Positions 16,587-24,263 of a DNA stretch of 26,804 nucleotides are shown one piece after another. The notes under the pieces are model-generated. The model was not told the DNA's origin, did no database searches, and saw only the letters and a list, made by a program, of their open reading frames with translations. Source of the stretch: a bacterium UBP11_UBA4055 (GTDB taxonomy: Bacteria > UBA4055); NCBI GenBank assembly GCA_002382735.1, contig DFZN01000021.1, positions 1 to 26,804 of the forward strand, written 5' to 3'. A program made the position numbers and the translations under genes. Position 1 is the stretch's first letter. Each line of letters begins with the position of its first letter.

Positions 16587-17708
16587 ATGTTTATCAAAGT
16601 CGAACCGAAAAATACAAAGTATTTATTAAAAACCCCGCTCGTACAGCAGACATCGTTCTGGTCGGAAGTAAAGAAAGAACAGGGTATTATCCCCAGAGCT
16701 TTTGACATAAGGACCGACACTCCTCTGGAAAATGATCCTTCTCCTAAAGGGAGTATCCATGACGATGTCCTTGTATTAATTCGCAGGCTGGACAGACATC
16801 ATTCAATAGCTTACATTCCCTACGGTCCCCTGATCGAACCGCGGGAAGACGAACAGGGTACTTTTCTTGAAGAACTTTCAGAAAATCTTCGACGATTCCT
16901 GCCTGATGACTGCATAACATTGAGATATGACCTCCACTGGCAGTCGCACTGGGCAAAAGATGAGAGCCATTTTGACGAGAACGGTATATGGAAAGGCCGC
17001 CCTGATAAAAATAATCAGGAGTTCAGGTTCAATTTCAACACAAAAGAATGGAATCTTAAAAAAGCGAACACAGACATACTTCCGTCAAACACGATATTTC
17101 TGGACATGAACAGACCCGAGAATGAAATAATCGAAAAAATGAAACCGAAAACACGCTATAACATCAGGCTGGCGGGAAAGAAGGGCGTTTCAGTGAGGAA
17201 CGCGGGTCCTGAAGAATTAGACTTATGGTACGATCTTTACGGTCAGACCTGCAGAAGGAACGGGATATACCTGCACGACATAAGCTATTTCACTTCAGTT
17301 TTAAAAGCTGTTAAGCCGGAAACTGACCCATTAACGAATGCGGAGCTCCTCATAGCTGAACACAACGGAATACCTCTGGCGGCAATGTTCTTTGCCGTAT
17401 CGGACAAAAGGGCGACTTATCTTTACGGTGCATCTTCTTCAATGAACAGGAACCTGATGGGAACATACGCGGTTCAGTGGGAGGCTATTACCAGGGCAAA
17501 AAAGAAAGGGTGCACCAAATACGATATGTTCGGAGTTTCTCCCAAGCCCGATCCCGCTCACCCGATGTACGGTCTGTATAAGTTCAAGAAAGGCTTCGGC
17601 GGAAGAATGTTCCACCGCATGGGCTGCTGGGACTATCCGCTGCTTAAGGACAAATACAAAGTCTATTCGGCCGGCGAAATGACCGCACAGGGCTATCACT
17701 TGGGTTGA
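16587..17708 (+). CDS. FemAB/FemX-like aminoacyltransferase
   Basis: 373 residues with two GNAT-like subdomains of the Fem family, which add amino acids from aminoacyl-tRNA to peptidoglycan precursors. Visible blocks: QQTSFWSEVKKEQG (20-33), the YIPYGPLIEP strand (76-85), NTIFLDMNRPENEIIEKMK (168-186), KTRYNIRLAGKKGVSVR (188-204), LYGASSSMNRNLMGTYAVQW (279-298) and MFGVSP...GLYKFKKGFGG (314-339). The length is a little short of FemA/B and similar to FemX and spirochaetal homologues. No ribosome-binding site is seen at the ATG. Substrate amino acid unknown; nearby tRNA-Lys and racemase genes invite, but do not prove, a link. Confidence 0.88.
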   Translation: MFIKVEPKNTKYLLKTPLVQQTSFWSEVKKEQGIIPRAFDIRTDTPLENDPSPKGSIHDDVLVLIRRLDRHHSIAYIPYGPLIEPREDEQGTFLEELSENLRRFLPDDCITLRYDLHWQSHWAKDESHFDENGIWKGRPDKNNQEFRFNFNTKEWNLKKANTDILPSNTIFLDMNRPENEIIEKMKPKTRYNIRLAGKKGVSVRNAGPEELDLWYDLYGQTCRRNGIYLHDISYFTSVLKAVKPETDPLTNAELLIAEHNGIPLAAMFFAVSDKRATYLYGASSSMNRNLMGTYAVQWEAITRAKKKGCTKYDMFGVSPKPDPAHPMYGLYKFKKGFGGRMFHRMGCWDYPLLKDKYKVYSAGEMTAQGYHLG

Positions 17709-17716
17709 AAAGAATT

Positions 17717-17745
17717 TTGATAATTCTATATATATAGCTTATATT
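17717..17745 (+). promoter_or_regulatory. Promoter of the O-methyltransferase/YIP1 pair
   Basis: TTGATA (17717-17722), a 17-base spacer and TATATT (17740-17745), 24 bases before the ATG at 17770, with an AAAGG ribosome-binding site between. Confidence 0.65.
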
Positions 17746-17769
17746 TAGGTCAAATTATTAAAGGCTGAA

Positions 17770-18405
17770 ATGATCTCTTTTGATAAAATATCGCAATATA
17801 CGGACTCCCTTATCAACTTAAAGCCCGACGAGACCGATGAAATATACGCCTACTTATCCAACAAAAAGCATCCTGTCGTTAAGAAGGATGTCGCTAGATT
17901 CCTTGCCCAGACGGTCATGATCAGGCAGCCTGAAAAGATACTCGAGATCGGAACGAATGTAGGTTATTCTTCTATCGTAATGGCCCTTAAGCTGAAGAAA
18001 GGCAGGATATATTCGATCGACTACAGAGCTGATCACCACAAAAAAGCACGGGAGAACTTCCTCCGTTACGGTGTTGATGATAAGATCGAACTGCTGACTG
18101 GGTATGCTCAGGATATTCTTCCCGGCCTTGAAATGACTTTCGACATGATATTCATCGACGCAGACAAGAAAGGCTATTCCGACTACCTCGACTTTGCGGC
18201 AGCTCATGTAAATGAAACCGGAATAATACTGATAGACAATATGTTCTGGAAAGGCTCAGTGATCGAACCTCCGGATACGCCTGATGAAAGAAACATTTCG
18301 GGCTCTCTGACCGATCTTAATATAAAATTCTCAAAACTCAAAGGATTCAATGCCCAGATACTTTCCATCGGCGACGGGCTCGGATTCGCTGTAAAGGAAA
18401 AATAA
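17770..18405 (+). CDS. Class I SAM-dependent O-methyltransferase (TrmR/caffeoyl-CoA OMT-like)
   Basis: 211 residues with the methyltransf_3 fold. SAM motif I is ILEIGTNVGYSS (57-68), the acidic strand is IYSIDYRADHHKKARENF, metal/catalytic residues are in IFIDADKKGY (127-136), DN at 156-157 and WKGSV at 160-164, and the protein ends in ILSIGDGLGFAVK. The closest functional models are TrmR, which methylates 5-hydroxyuridine in tRNA, and catechol O-methyltransferases; these cannot be separated by eye. One base separates it from the YIP1-family gene. Confidence 0.88.
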   Translation: MISFDKISQYTDSLINLKPDETDEIYAYLSNKKHPVVKKDVARFLAQTVMIRQPEKILEIGTNVGYSSIVMALKLKKGRIYSIDYRADHHKKARENFLRYGVDDKIELLTGYAQDILPGLEMTFDMIFIDADKKGYSDYLDFAAAHVNETGIILIDNMFWKGSVIEPPDTPDERNISGSLTDLNIKFSKLKGFNAQILSIGDGLGFAVKEK

Positions 18406-18406
18406 T

Positions 18407-19075
18407 ATGAACGAAGAACAAGCCGTTATACCGGAAAATATACCTTTCGAGGAACAGCAGAAGTACGGATTTTTCAGATCGCTGATCCTGACCATGTCAG
18501 GAGTTCTGAGAACTCCCGGGACTTTTTTTAAAAAAATGCACATAAATAAAGGCTACAAGATGCCTTTACTGTTCCTTATCATAATGTTGGCTATCGGAAA
18601 TACTTTCAGCTACATCTATATTTCAACAGGCATTAACGACAGCCCGGTCGAACAGGTTGCAAAGGCTATGGACAACGAACCTGAACTCTCACAGCAGGCT
18701 CAGATGTTGAGAGACATGATGAGCGCCGAACCTGCTCCGTCAGACATAATTTTCGGCATATTAACAAACCTTTTCTTCATTTATTTGCTGGCTCTTTACT
18801 GGCATGTGATTATGAGGTCTCTAAGCGTGGCGATAAACGGATTTCAGGCAACATTCAGAGTGTTCTGCTACTCATCCGCCCTTCTTTTGAGCGCTGTCTT
18901 ACCTTTTAGCTCACCGTGGCTGAATATGCTGATTTATATGTGGTGGATGTATATTTTCTATACAGGCATTTCCGAAGCTCATGAAGTTTCCGGAAGGCTG
19001 GTTTTGAGAGGGATGATCGTCAGTCTTTTTGCGACCATGATTCCTTTTATCATTCTTACTCTTGCCCTCTTTTAA
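18407..19075 (+). CDS. YIP1-family integral membrane protein
   Basis: 222 residues. A soluble N-terminus containing LTMSGVLRTPGTFFKKMHIN (the YIP1-type 'P-x-x-F-F' entry) precedes five predicted membrane helices at about 52-73, 113-138, 152-168, 172-189 and 199-221, with a loop at 74-112 after the first. YIP1-domain proteins in bacteria have no established function. It lies 1 bp after the methyltransferase gene, and its last 20 bases overlap the 3' end of the oppositely oriented rRNA methyltransferase gene. Confidence 0.75.
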   Translation: MNEEQAVIPENIPFEEQQKYGFFRSLILTMSGVLRTPGTFFKKMHINKGYKMPLLFLIIMLAIGNTFSYIYISTGINDSPVEQVAKAMDNEPELSQQAQMLRDMMSAEPAPSDIIFGILTNLFFIYLLALYWHVIMRSLSVAINGFQATFRVFCYSSALLLSAVLPFSSPWLNMLIYMWWMYIFYTGISEAHEVSGRLVLRGMIVSLFATMIPFIILTLALF

Positions 19076-20444
19076 CGAGCAGTCCGACGGTCTCCACATG
19101 GAAAGTCTGCGGGAACATGTCAACGGGCTGAACTTTGACAAGTGTGTATCCGCCCTGATTCAGCAGATCAACATCACGCGCGAAAGTTGACGGGTTGCAT
19201 GAGACATAAACTATCTTTTTTATTCCTGACGAAATTATAGCTTCAACGACCTTGTGGTGCATGCCGTCTCTAGGCGGATCGGTGATGAGCACATCGTAAT
19301 GTTCTCTGAATATCTCGCCGTCTTTCGCGAGCTTCATCATGTCCCCGGCGCGGAACACGCAGTTATTAACTCCGTTCAGTTCCGCGTTCCTGCGCGCGTT
19401 CGCCACGGCGTTCTCGACAAGCTCGAAACCCGTAACGCGCGCTGCTCCTGCGGCGATGTAGAGCGAGATCGTCCCCACGCCGCAGTACAGGTCCAGCACG
19501 GATTCCGTGCCCGTGAGGCCGGCGAACTCCAGCGCCACGCCGTAGAGTTTCTCCGTCTGCGAAGGATTGGTCTGGAAGAATGTGTCGTGGCTCAGCTCGA
19601 ACTTAAGCTCACCAATCGTGTCGGTGATAGTTCTTTCGCCGGCAACGAGAACTGTCTCCTCGCCGAAAGCGGTCGTGGCAAGACCCGGATTTATCGTGTT
19701 TATGAAGGATCTTACCTGCGGAAATTCCTTTATCAGCCCATCAGCCGCAGACCTTGTCTCATTAAGCTTTTTGGATTTTGTTATAAGGTTTATCATCACT
19801 TCATCCGCATTGGACTTTCTGATGACCAGATACCGCAGAAATCCTTCGTGCCTGACCACATCGTAGGGTTCAAGCCCGGTGTTCTTCAGCCTCATTTTAA
19901 GGGAATAATATATTCTGTTCATGAGGTCTGACTGGAGATTGCAGTGATCTATGTCTATGACCTTGCTGTAGAATTTCGGCGCATGGAATCCAAGGTTAAA
20001 ACCTTCCTCATCAGTACCGCGGTCATGTTCAGTGTGAAATCTCATTTTTGAAAATGTGAATTCCGTCTTGTTCCTGTAATTGTCTGCGACCGGACATTTT
20101 ATTATGGGCAGTATCTCACAGTCGCTGATCTTCCCTATCCTTCTTACACAGTCTTTTATTACTTCTTCTTTTATATAAGCCTGGTGGCCGTAATCGACAT
20201 CCCGCAATTTACAGCCTCCGCATACCGGATAATATCTGCAGTCGGATTCTATTCTGTGAGGCGACTTTTCGATGATCTCTTTTGCGACCGCCTCCATGAA
20301 ACCGCTTTTTTTCTTTTTTACATAAGCGGAGACTTTTTCACCCGGAAGCGCTCTTTCGAGCATTACTTTTATTCCGTCGTATTCAGAGAGGCATTTTCCC
20401 CCGAATATCGGTCTGCCTGCCGTCAGCTCTATCAGTTGCTTCAT
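19056..20444 (-). CDS. rlmD: 23S rRNA (uracil-C5)-methyltransferase, RlmD/RumA family
   Basis: 462 residues: an N-terminal TRAM-like domain (1-55), a [4Fe-4S] site with Cys69, Cys75 and Cys78 in CRYYPVCGGCK plus Cys168, and the methyltransferase domain from about 285. This domain has the SAM loop VLDLYCGVGTISLYIA (316-331), TDPPRDG (388-394), the catalytic Cys416 in VSCNPSTFARD and the general-base Glu451 in HVETVGLL. The family methylates U1939 (RlmD) or U747/U1939 (RlmCD) of 23S rRNA or U54 of tRNA (TrmA), so the exact target is open. DNA encoding residues 295-355 is strikingly GC-rich (see findings). An AGGA ribosome-binding site precedes the ATG. Confidence 0.9.
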   Translation of the reverse strand: MKQLIELTAGRPIFGGKCLSEYDGIKVMLERALPGEKVSAYVKKKKSGFMEAVAKEIIEKSPHRIESDCRYYPVCGGCKLRDVDYGHQAYIKEEVIKDCVRRIGKISDCEILPIIKCPVADNYRNKTEFTFSKMRFHTEHDRGTDEEGFNLGFHAPKFYSKVIDIDHCNLQSDLMNRIYYSLKMRLKNTGLEPYDVVRHEGFLRYLVIRKSNADEVMINLITKSKKLNETRSAADGLIKEFPQVRSFINTINPGLATTAFGEETVLVAGERTITDTIGELKFELSHDTFFQTNPSQTEKLYGVALEFAGLTGTESVLDLYCGVGTISLYIAAGAARVTGFELVENAVANARRNAELNGVNNCVFRAGDMMKLAKDGEIFREHYDVLITDPPRDGMHHKVVEAIISSGIKKIVYVSCNPSTFARDVDLLNQGGYTLVKVQPVDMFPQTFHVETVGLLVKRGQE

Positions 20445-20581
20445 TTTTTTCCTGTTTTTCTAAAATTTATTATTTCGCTGCCCTCCCCTCGTTTTTTTTA
20501 GCATTTTCGATTCTGGAAAACCGTGATCTTTTGCAATTTCTTATTTTACGAATATTTAATATGTTGAGTTGCGCCATGTCG

Positions 20582-20631
20582 TTTATTACCCTAATTTATA
20601 CCCTATCTTTATACGCTAATTTATACCCTAA
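20582..20631. repeat. Four tandem 12-13-bp repeats, consensus TTTATACCCTAA
   Basis: On the plus strand: TTTATTACCCTAA (20582-20594), TTTATACCCTAT (20595-20606), a single C, TTTATACGCTAA (20608-20619) and TTTATACCCTAA (20620-20631). Seen another way, CTAATTTATACCCTA occurs exactly twice 25 bp apart (20591-20605, 20616-20630). The last unit overlaps the stop codon of the regulator gene. Another copy with one extra base, TTTCATACCCTAA, lies over that gene's start codon at 21953-21965. Confidence 0.85.
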
Positions 20632-21958
20632 TTTGCCAAAACCCTGTTTTTCTGGAACCCTCCCTTTTTATAACTCCGGACTCTTTCATTTTCTTCAAAT
20701 GCCACTCGATCGCTTTCTTGGTTACACCTGTGAAAACGGCAAGTTTTACGGCAGTTACGGACGGATCTTTTTTCATTATTTCAATTATCCTGTCTCTTGT
20801 TCTTATATGTATTATTTCCGGCTTGGTTTTTCCGGATGACTTTATTTTAAATTCTTCGGCGAAAGGCAGAACGGCTTCTAAGCTGTTATCGTTTATTTTG
20901 AAAATACTGCTGTCATAACTTTCGAGTATCTTATCTATCCCTGATCCGAGTTCACCTGTATAACCCAGATCTTTAAAAACCCTGACCAGCTCCCTGTTCC
21001 TCGGCACAGGAAAGCCTGAGTAAAAACTGTTTTCGTTCAACTGTCCGGGAAGTTTGCCAAAAGAAGTTACTGATATCTTATCTGAGAATATTTCTATCAG
21101 CGGCATGAAATCTCTGGAATAATCATTATGCAGCAGGGCGTTTATAAATACTTCTTTCAGCACCTCGGTTTTTATCAGCTTATTATCTCTCGATTCATTA
21201 TTTTCTGTTCTGACTGTGAAAGTTCTGTTCTCAACTTCAAGTTTATCCAGAATCCTGTCGGCTGAACGGATGAGGCAGGTACCGCCGTAATCGTTCGTCT
21301 CTGTTATTTCGGATCTGTCGTCTCCTGCGTATTTTATTACTTTAAAAGATGTGCTGTTCGAGTCTGACAGGAGATATGCGGCATAGTTCAATTTGCCTTC
21401 GTTCGTATAAAGGTCGAGAGTTTTTCTGATGTCATCAATCATCCTTATACCTTTTTCTTCGTAATATATCCTCAAGAGCGCAAAAGTATGTTCCGCATTT
21501 CTTGGAGAGATAATGTTGTTCAGTGCTGAAAGGTCTTTGTTCCCTGAAAGTTCTTTTATCTTTTCCAGATCCATCTGCCTGATCGTTCCGTTTTTTCGGA
21601 AAAAACAACCCGCAGAAGATTGTCCCACCAGCTTTAGGTAGTAAGGCTGTTCGGTTCCTCTGGCGGCTATGACCCTTATAAATGTCTTGCCTCCCGTGGT
21701 TACAGGCACAACATCGATAAGCCCGAGGCATGAAGGCGAGATATTTACCCTAAGTCTGTCGGCTATCACATGAAGTACATCACCGTAAGAATCGACTCCG
21801 AGGACCGCACCGTCGTAAGATATTCCCACAAGCACATCGCCGCCTGTATCTGAATTGAGGAAAGATATGACTTCTTTTTCTAGTTTGTCGTTCAGTATGG
21901 GCATGAATTCCGTTCTGGAGTTTTTTACCGGCCTTCCTCCGCTGAATTTTAATTTCAT
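20621..21958 (-). CDS. AlbA_2 (Schlafen-type)/RecG-like ATP-binding winged-helix regulator
   Basis: 445 residues. The N-terminal AlbA_2 domain (about 12-125) contains RTEFMPILNDKLEKEVISFL, NSDTGGDVLVGISYDGAVLG and YYLKLVGQSSAGCFFRKNGT. A C-terminal ATPase-like domain (HATPase_c_4, about 262-345) has EVFINALLHNDY, SFGKLPG and GELGSGIDKI, and a winged helix (about 385-445) holds TAVKLAVFTGVTKKAIEWHL. Proteins of this layout are annotated as ATP-dependent DNA-binding or RecG-like regulators; few are characterised. Short repeats lie at both the start and the stop of the gene. GGAG and AGGG precede the ATG. Confidence 0.88.
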   Translation of the reverse strand: MKLKFSGGRPVKNSRTEFMPILNDKLEKEVISFLNSDTGGDVLVGISYDGAVLGVDSYGDVLHVIADRLRVNISPSCLGLIDVVPVTTGGKTFIRVIAARGTEQPYYLKLVGQSSAGCFFRKNGTIRQMDLEKIKELSGNKDLSALNNIISPRNAEHTFALLRIYYEEKGIRMIDDIRKTLDLYTNEGKLNYAAYLLSDSNSTSFKVIKYAGDDRSEITETNDYGGTCLIRSADRILDKLEVENRTFTVRTENNESRDNKLIKTEVLKEVFINALLHNDYSRDFMPLIEIFSDKISVTSFGKLPGQLNENSFYSGFPVPRNRELVRVFKDLGYTGELGSGIDKILESYDSSIFKINDNSLEAVLPFAEEFKIKSSGKTKPEIIHIRTRDRIIEIMKKDPSVTAVKLAVFTGVTKKAIEWHLKKMKESGVIKREGSRKTGFWQIRV

Positions 21959-21965
21959 ACCCTAA
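21953..21965. repeat. Isolated repeat copy over the start codon of the AlbA-type regulator
   Basis: TTTCATACCCTAA shares ATACCCTAA exactly with the unit at the stop codon (20623-20631). It covers the ATG and the possible AGGG ribosome-binding site of the regulator gene. Confidence 0.6.
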
Positions 21966-21992
21966 CTCCAAATTTATTAGTGTTTAAAATTA

Positions 21993-21998
21993 AATATA
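21993..21998 (-). promoter_or_regulatory. Likely -10 element of the AlbA-type regulator gene
   Basis: TATATT on the minus strand, followed by TAATTTT, about 35 bases before the ATG at 21958. The -35 at 17-base spacing is TTTTAT, weak, so an activator or poor basal expression is possible. Confidence 0.4.
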
Positions 21999-22052
21999 AC
22001 AAGAGAATATTAAAAATAAAAGGAATTATTTCCCTGATATGGATGGATCTCT

Positions 22053-22709
22053 TTACTTGAATATTACGACTTCATTCAGAGGCCGTCTTGTTTTTGGCCT
22101 CGGTTCTTTGATCCTGTAGCCGAAAGCAGCCATATATGAAACGCCGTACTGAGCTGTATCGACACCGAACTCCTCTTTGAGTACCCTTTCAGTATTCTTC
22201 CTGTTGAAGCCTTCTATCGGGCATGAATCTATGCCTATCATCGCCGCGGAAGTGAGCATATTAGCCAAAGCGATATAGCACTGTTTCGAAGCCCATTCGA
22301 AGAGTTTTTCGTCAGTTTCCAGCCCGAAGTCTAATTTCTGGAAGTTCTCGATTATTTTCTTTCTGTTCTCCAGAAGTTCGCCTTCCCATTTTTGAACACC
22401 CGACATAAAATCAAGTATGTACGGGCTGTTGTACCTGATCAGAGGCGCTTTCATGGTCAGGCATACAAGAAAATGGCTCGCCGTATCCAGCTTGACCGTG
22501 GCTCCCCAGGCGCCGTCCTTGAGCTTCTCACGCAGAACAGTGTCCTGAACCACCAGAAACTTCCACGGCTCAAAACCGAGCGAGCTCGGAGACAGCCTGC
22601 CTGTCTCCAGAATGAAGAGGAAATCCTCTTCCGATATCTTTTTTGCCGGATCGAACTCCTTACATGCGTGGCGGAACAGGAACGCCGATAATATTTCCTG
22701 TTTATTCAT
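22053..22709 (-). CDS. Nitroreductase-family FMN-dependent NAD(P)H oxidoreductase
   Basis: 218 residues, the NfsB/NfnB-like length. FMN-binding segments: RHACKEFD (13-20), SPSSLGFEPWKFLVV (40-54), CYIALANMLTSAAMIGIDSC (the helix ending in the cofactor-binding loop), and a terminal YMAAFGYRIKEPRPKTRRPL with the usual phosphate-binding basic residues. Enzymes of this type reduce nitroaromatics, quinones or enones; the physiological substrate is unknown. GGAGG lies 6 bases before the ATG. It lies 45 bp after the membrane-protein gene and is probably transcribed with it. Confidence 0.92.
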   Translation of the reverse strand: MNKQEILSAFLFRHACKEFDPAKKISEEDFLFILETGRLSPSSLGFEPWKFLVVQDTVLREKLKDGAWGATVKLDTASHFLVCLTMKAPLIRYNSPYILDFMSGVQKWEGELLENRKKIIENFQKLDFGLETDEKLFEWASKQCYIALANMLTSAAMIGIDSCPIEGFNRKNTERVLKEEFGVDTAQYGVSYMAAFGYRIKEPRPKTRRPLNEVVIFK

Positions 22710-22754
22710 ATAACCTCCGATTTTGAAAAATTCTTAATTCCTTAACCCGATATT

Positions 22755-23396
22755 TTAATTTCTACTGAACATTATGATGAAAAGGATCAGGATTATAGTC
22801 CCTGCTATAATATATCCTTTTGCAGGCTTGGGCGGAACCTCCATCTCCATCCTCGATGCGAAATGATCCCTTATCTTTTTTCTCAAAATAAAACTAACGA
22901 CCGTAACGATGAGGAAAACGAACGGGATGGCCAGTGACCAGAATCCGTATACTACTTTTCGCGACACTCCTGTCCCTGCGATCTCTCTCATCGCCGCTCT
23001 TTTTCCCTGACCCTGAAGAAACAAGGCTATTATATCGCCAAGCAGAATAAATACTGAAAAGCTGATGAACTGAATACCGACGGCGGTATATGAAGAAAGG
23101 GTCTTAACAAATTTACTTGTCTCTTTCTTAAATGGTTTTCTTGACAACAAAAAGGCAAGTAGCGTCATAACAGCCGCGCAGCACAAGAATATAGATGTAA
23201 AATGAAAAGCATCGTTCCTGTAATTCAAAGAAGGATCGAAACCGATCTTTATTATCGTTAAAGTCAGCCCGAGAAGACCTATGAAAATAATATAGTATGA
23301 TCTGTAAATCAGCCCGTATCTTTTTGATGTTAAGCTGAACAGAATAGCCAGTACGCTTGTAATTGATGTTAAAAGAAAAAGTGCCTGATCGCTCAT
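22755..23396 (-). CDS. Integral membrane protein, six predicted helices, family not recognised
   Basis: 213 residues with hydrophobic segments at about 4-22, 32-52, 66-85, 104-127, 150-171 and 194-210. Between helices 4 and 5 is a basic loop (GQGKRAAMREIAGTGVSRK), and a Pro-rich stretch (VPPKPAKG, 187-194) precedes the last helix. No catalytic or binding motif is visible. AAGAAGGG precedes the ATG, and the gene is 18 bp after the exported-protein gene, so these two likely form an operon. I do not assign a function. Confidence 0.75.
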   Translation of the reverse strand: MSDQALFLLTSITSVLAILFSLTSKRYGLIYRSYYIIFIGLLGLTLTIIKIGFDPSLNYRNDAFHFTSIFLCCAAVMTLLAFLLSRKPFKKETSKFVKTLSSYTAVGIQFISFSVFILLGDIIALFLQGQGKRAAMREIAGTGVSRKVVYGFWSLAIPFVFLIVTVVSFILRKKIRDHFASRMEMEVPPKPAKGYIIAGTIILILFIIMFSRN

Positions 23397-23414
23397 AATA
23401 TACCCTTCTTTTTT

Positions 23415-24164
23415 TTAGCACAATCCAAAATATTTATTTGAAACGATACATTTTTCATCTATTTCGTACATTTTTTTCTCAATTTCAATATCTTTGTACT
23501 TATTTAAAAGCTCGTTCAGTTTTTCCCTGTATTTCTTTCTTTTGAGTCCACAATCTTTTTTCATTTCAATAATTTCATTTCGTGTGTAATGCTCTAAGTA
23601 TTCCGGATATTCACTGACAAGCCCGTCATAATATTCTTCGCATGTTCCGCATTTACCGTATGGTAAGGCAAGTTCAAACTGCCGTATAAAATTTTTGTAA
23701 TCCAGATTCCACTCTATCAGCCATCTTTCTTTTGAATCTGGATATTTCTCTTTTATTATTTCCAGCCAGTAATGATTCGGCTCCCATAGATTTTCCTCAC
23801 CTTTCCAGCCGTCATATATTTCTCTGAATCTGCTTAAGTTCTCTCTTACGTATAAAATACATTTATATCTGGCCGAATTTTTATCAGCGGGAAGCTTATT
23901 CCATGTTGAATCCTTAGGATCAGGTGAGAAATTTACTATAAAATTAGAAATACTTTCTTCCGATCTGAAAATCGATAATATTTCATTTGGCGTTTTTTCT
24001 TCTTTATTCATCAGACTATTTATATTTTTCAAACAGACCAAGGCTGAGTCTTCGCTGATCTCTTTTAATTCAAATCGCTGGTAATGATCGTCGCCGACAA
24101 CGGCATTAAGAACAGTTCCTTCATAAAAAATAAATACTAATATCGTAATAATTATGAGTTTCAA
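23415..24164 (-). CDS. Exported protein with seven cysteines, function unknown
   Basis: 249 residues beginning with a probable signal sequence (MKLIIITILVFIFYEGTVLN). The mature part is highly charged and aromatic, with cysteines at 44, 102, 172, 175, 205, 239 and 249, including CGTC at 172-175 and a C-terminal Cys. This suggests disulfides or a thiol/metal site in the periplasm. Helical stretches (KKYREKLNELLNKYKDIEIE) occur near the C-terminus. TTG start at 24164, chosen because an AAGGAGG sequence sits 5 bases upstream. The coding sequence is AT-richer than its neighbours. No homologous family recognised. Confidence 0.75.
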   Translation of the reverse strand: MKLIIITILVFIFYEGTVLNAVVGDDHYQRFELKEISEDSALVCLKNINSLMNKEEKTPNEILSIFRSEESISNFIVNFSPDPKDSTWNKLPADKNSARYKCILYVRENLSRFREIYDGWKGEENLWEPNHYWLEIIKEKYPDSKERWLIEWNLDYKNFIRQFELALPYGKCGTCEEYYDGLVSEYPEYLEHYTRNEIIEMKKDCGLKRKKYREKLNELLNKYKDIEIEKKMYEIDEKCIVSNKYFGLC

Positions 24165-24187
24165 TTAAACCTCCTTCATAAAACTCA

Positions 24188-24193
24188 AATATA
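24188..24193 (-). promoter_or_regulatory. -10 element for the exported-protein operon
   Basis: TATATT followed by TG on the minus strand, 24 bases before the TTG at 24164 and after the thrS terminator. The -35 at 17-base spacing (TTAAAA) is poor. Confidence 0.45.
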
Positions 24194-24223
24194 CGAATTT
24201 TGTCCGATGTTTTAAAGAGAAAT

Positions 24224-24254
24224 AAATGGAAGCCGCAAATTGCGACTTCCATTT
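24224..24254 (-). terminator. Rho-independent terminator after thrS
   Basis: AAATGGAAG / CTTCCATTT pair (24224-24232 with 24246-24254), continued after one mismatch by CGC/GCG around an AAATT loop. On the minus strand a T-rich tract (ATTTCTCTTT) follows. It starts 9 bases after the thrS stop. Confidence 0.8.
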
Positions 24255-24263
24255 AAGGCATTT

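Noticed and set aside
19056..19075. 20-bp convergent overlap of the YIP1 and rRNA methyltransferase genes as a regulatory antisense
   Set aside because: Short 3' overlaps of this size are common in compact genomes, and nothing else points to regulation.
20582..20631. CRISPR array
   Set aside because: The units are 12-13 bp and directly tandem, with no spacers of constant length and no cas genes nearby.
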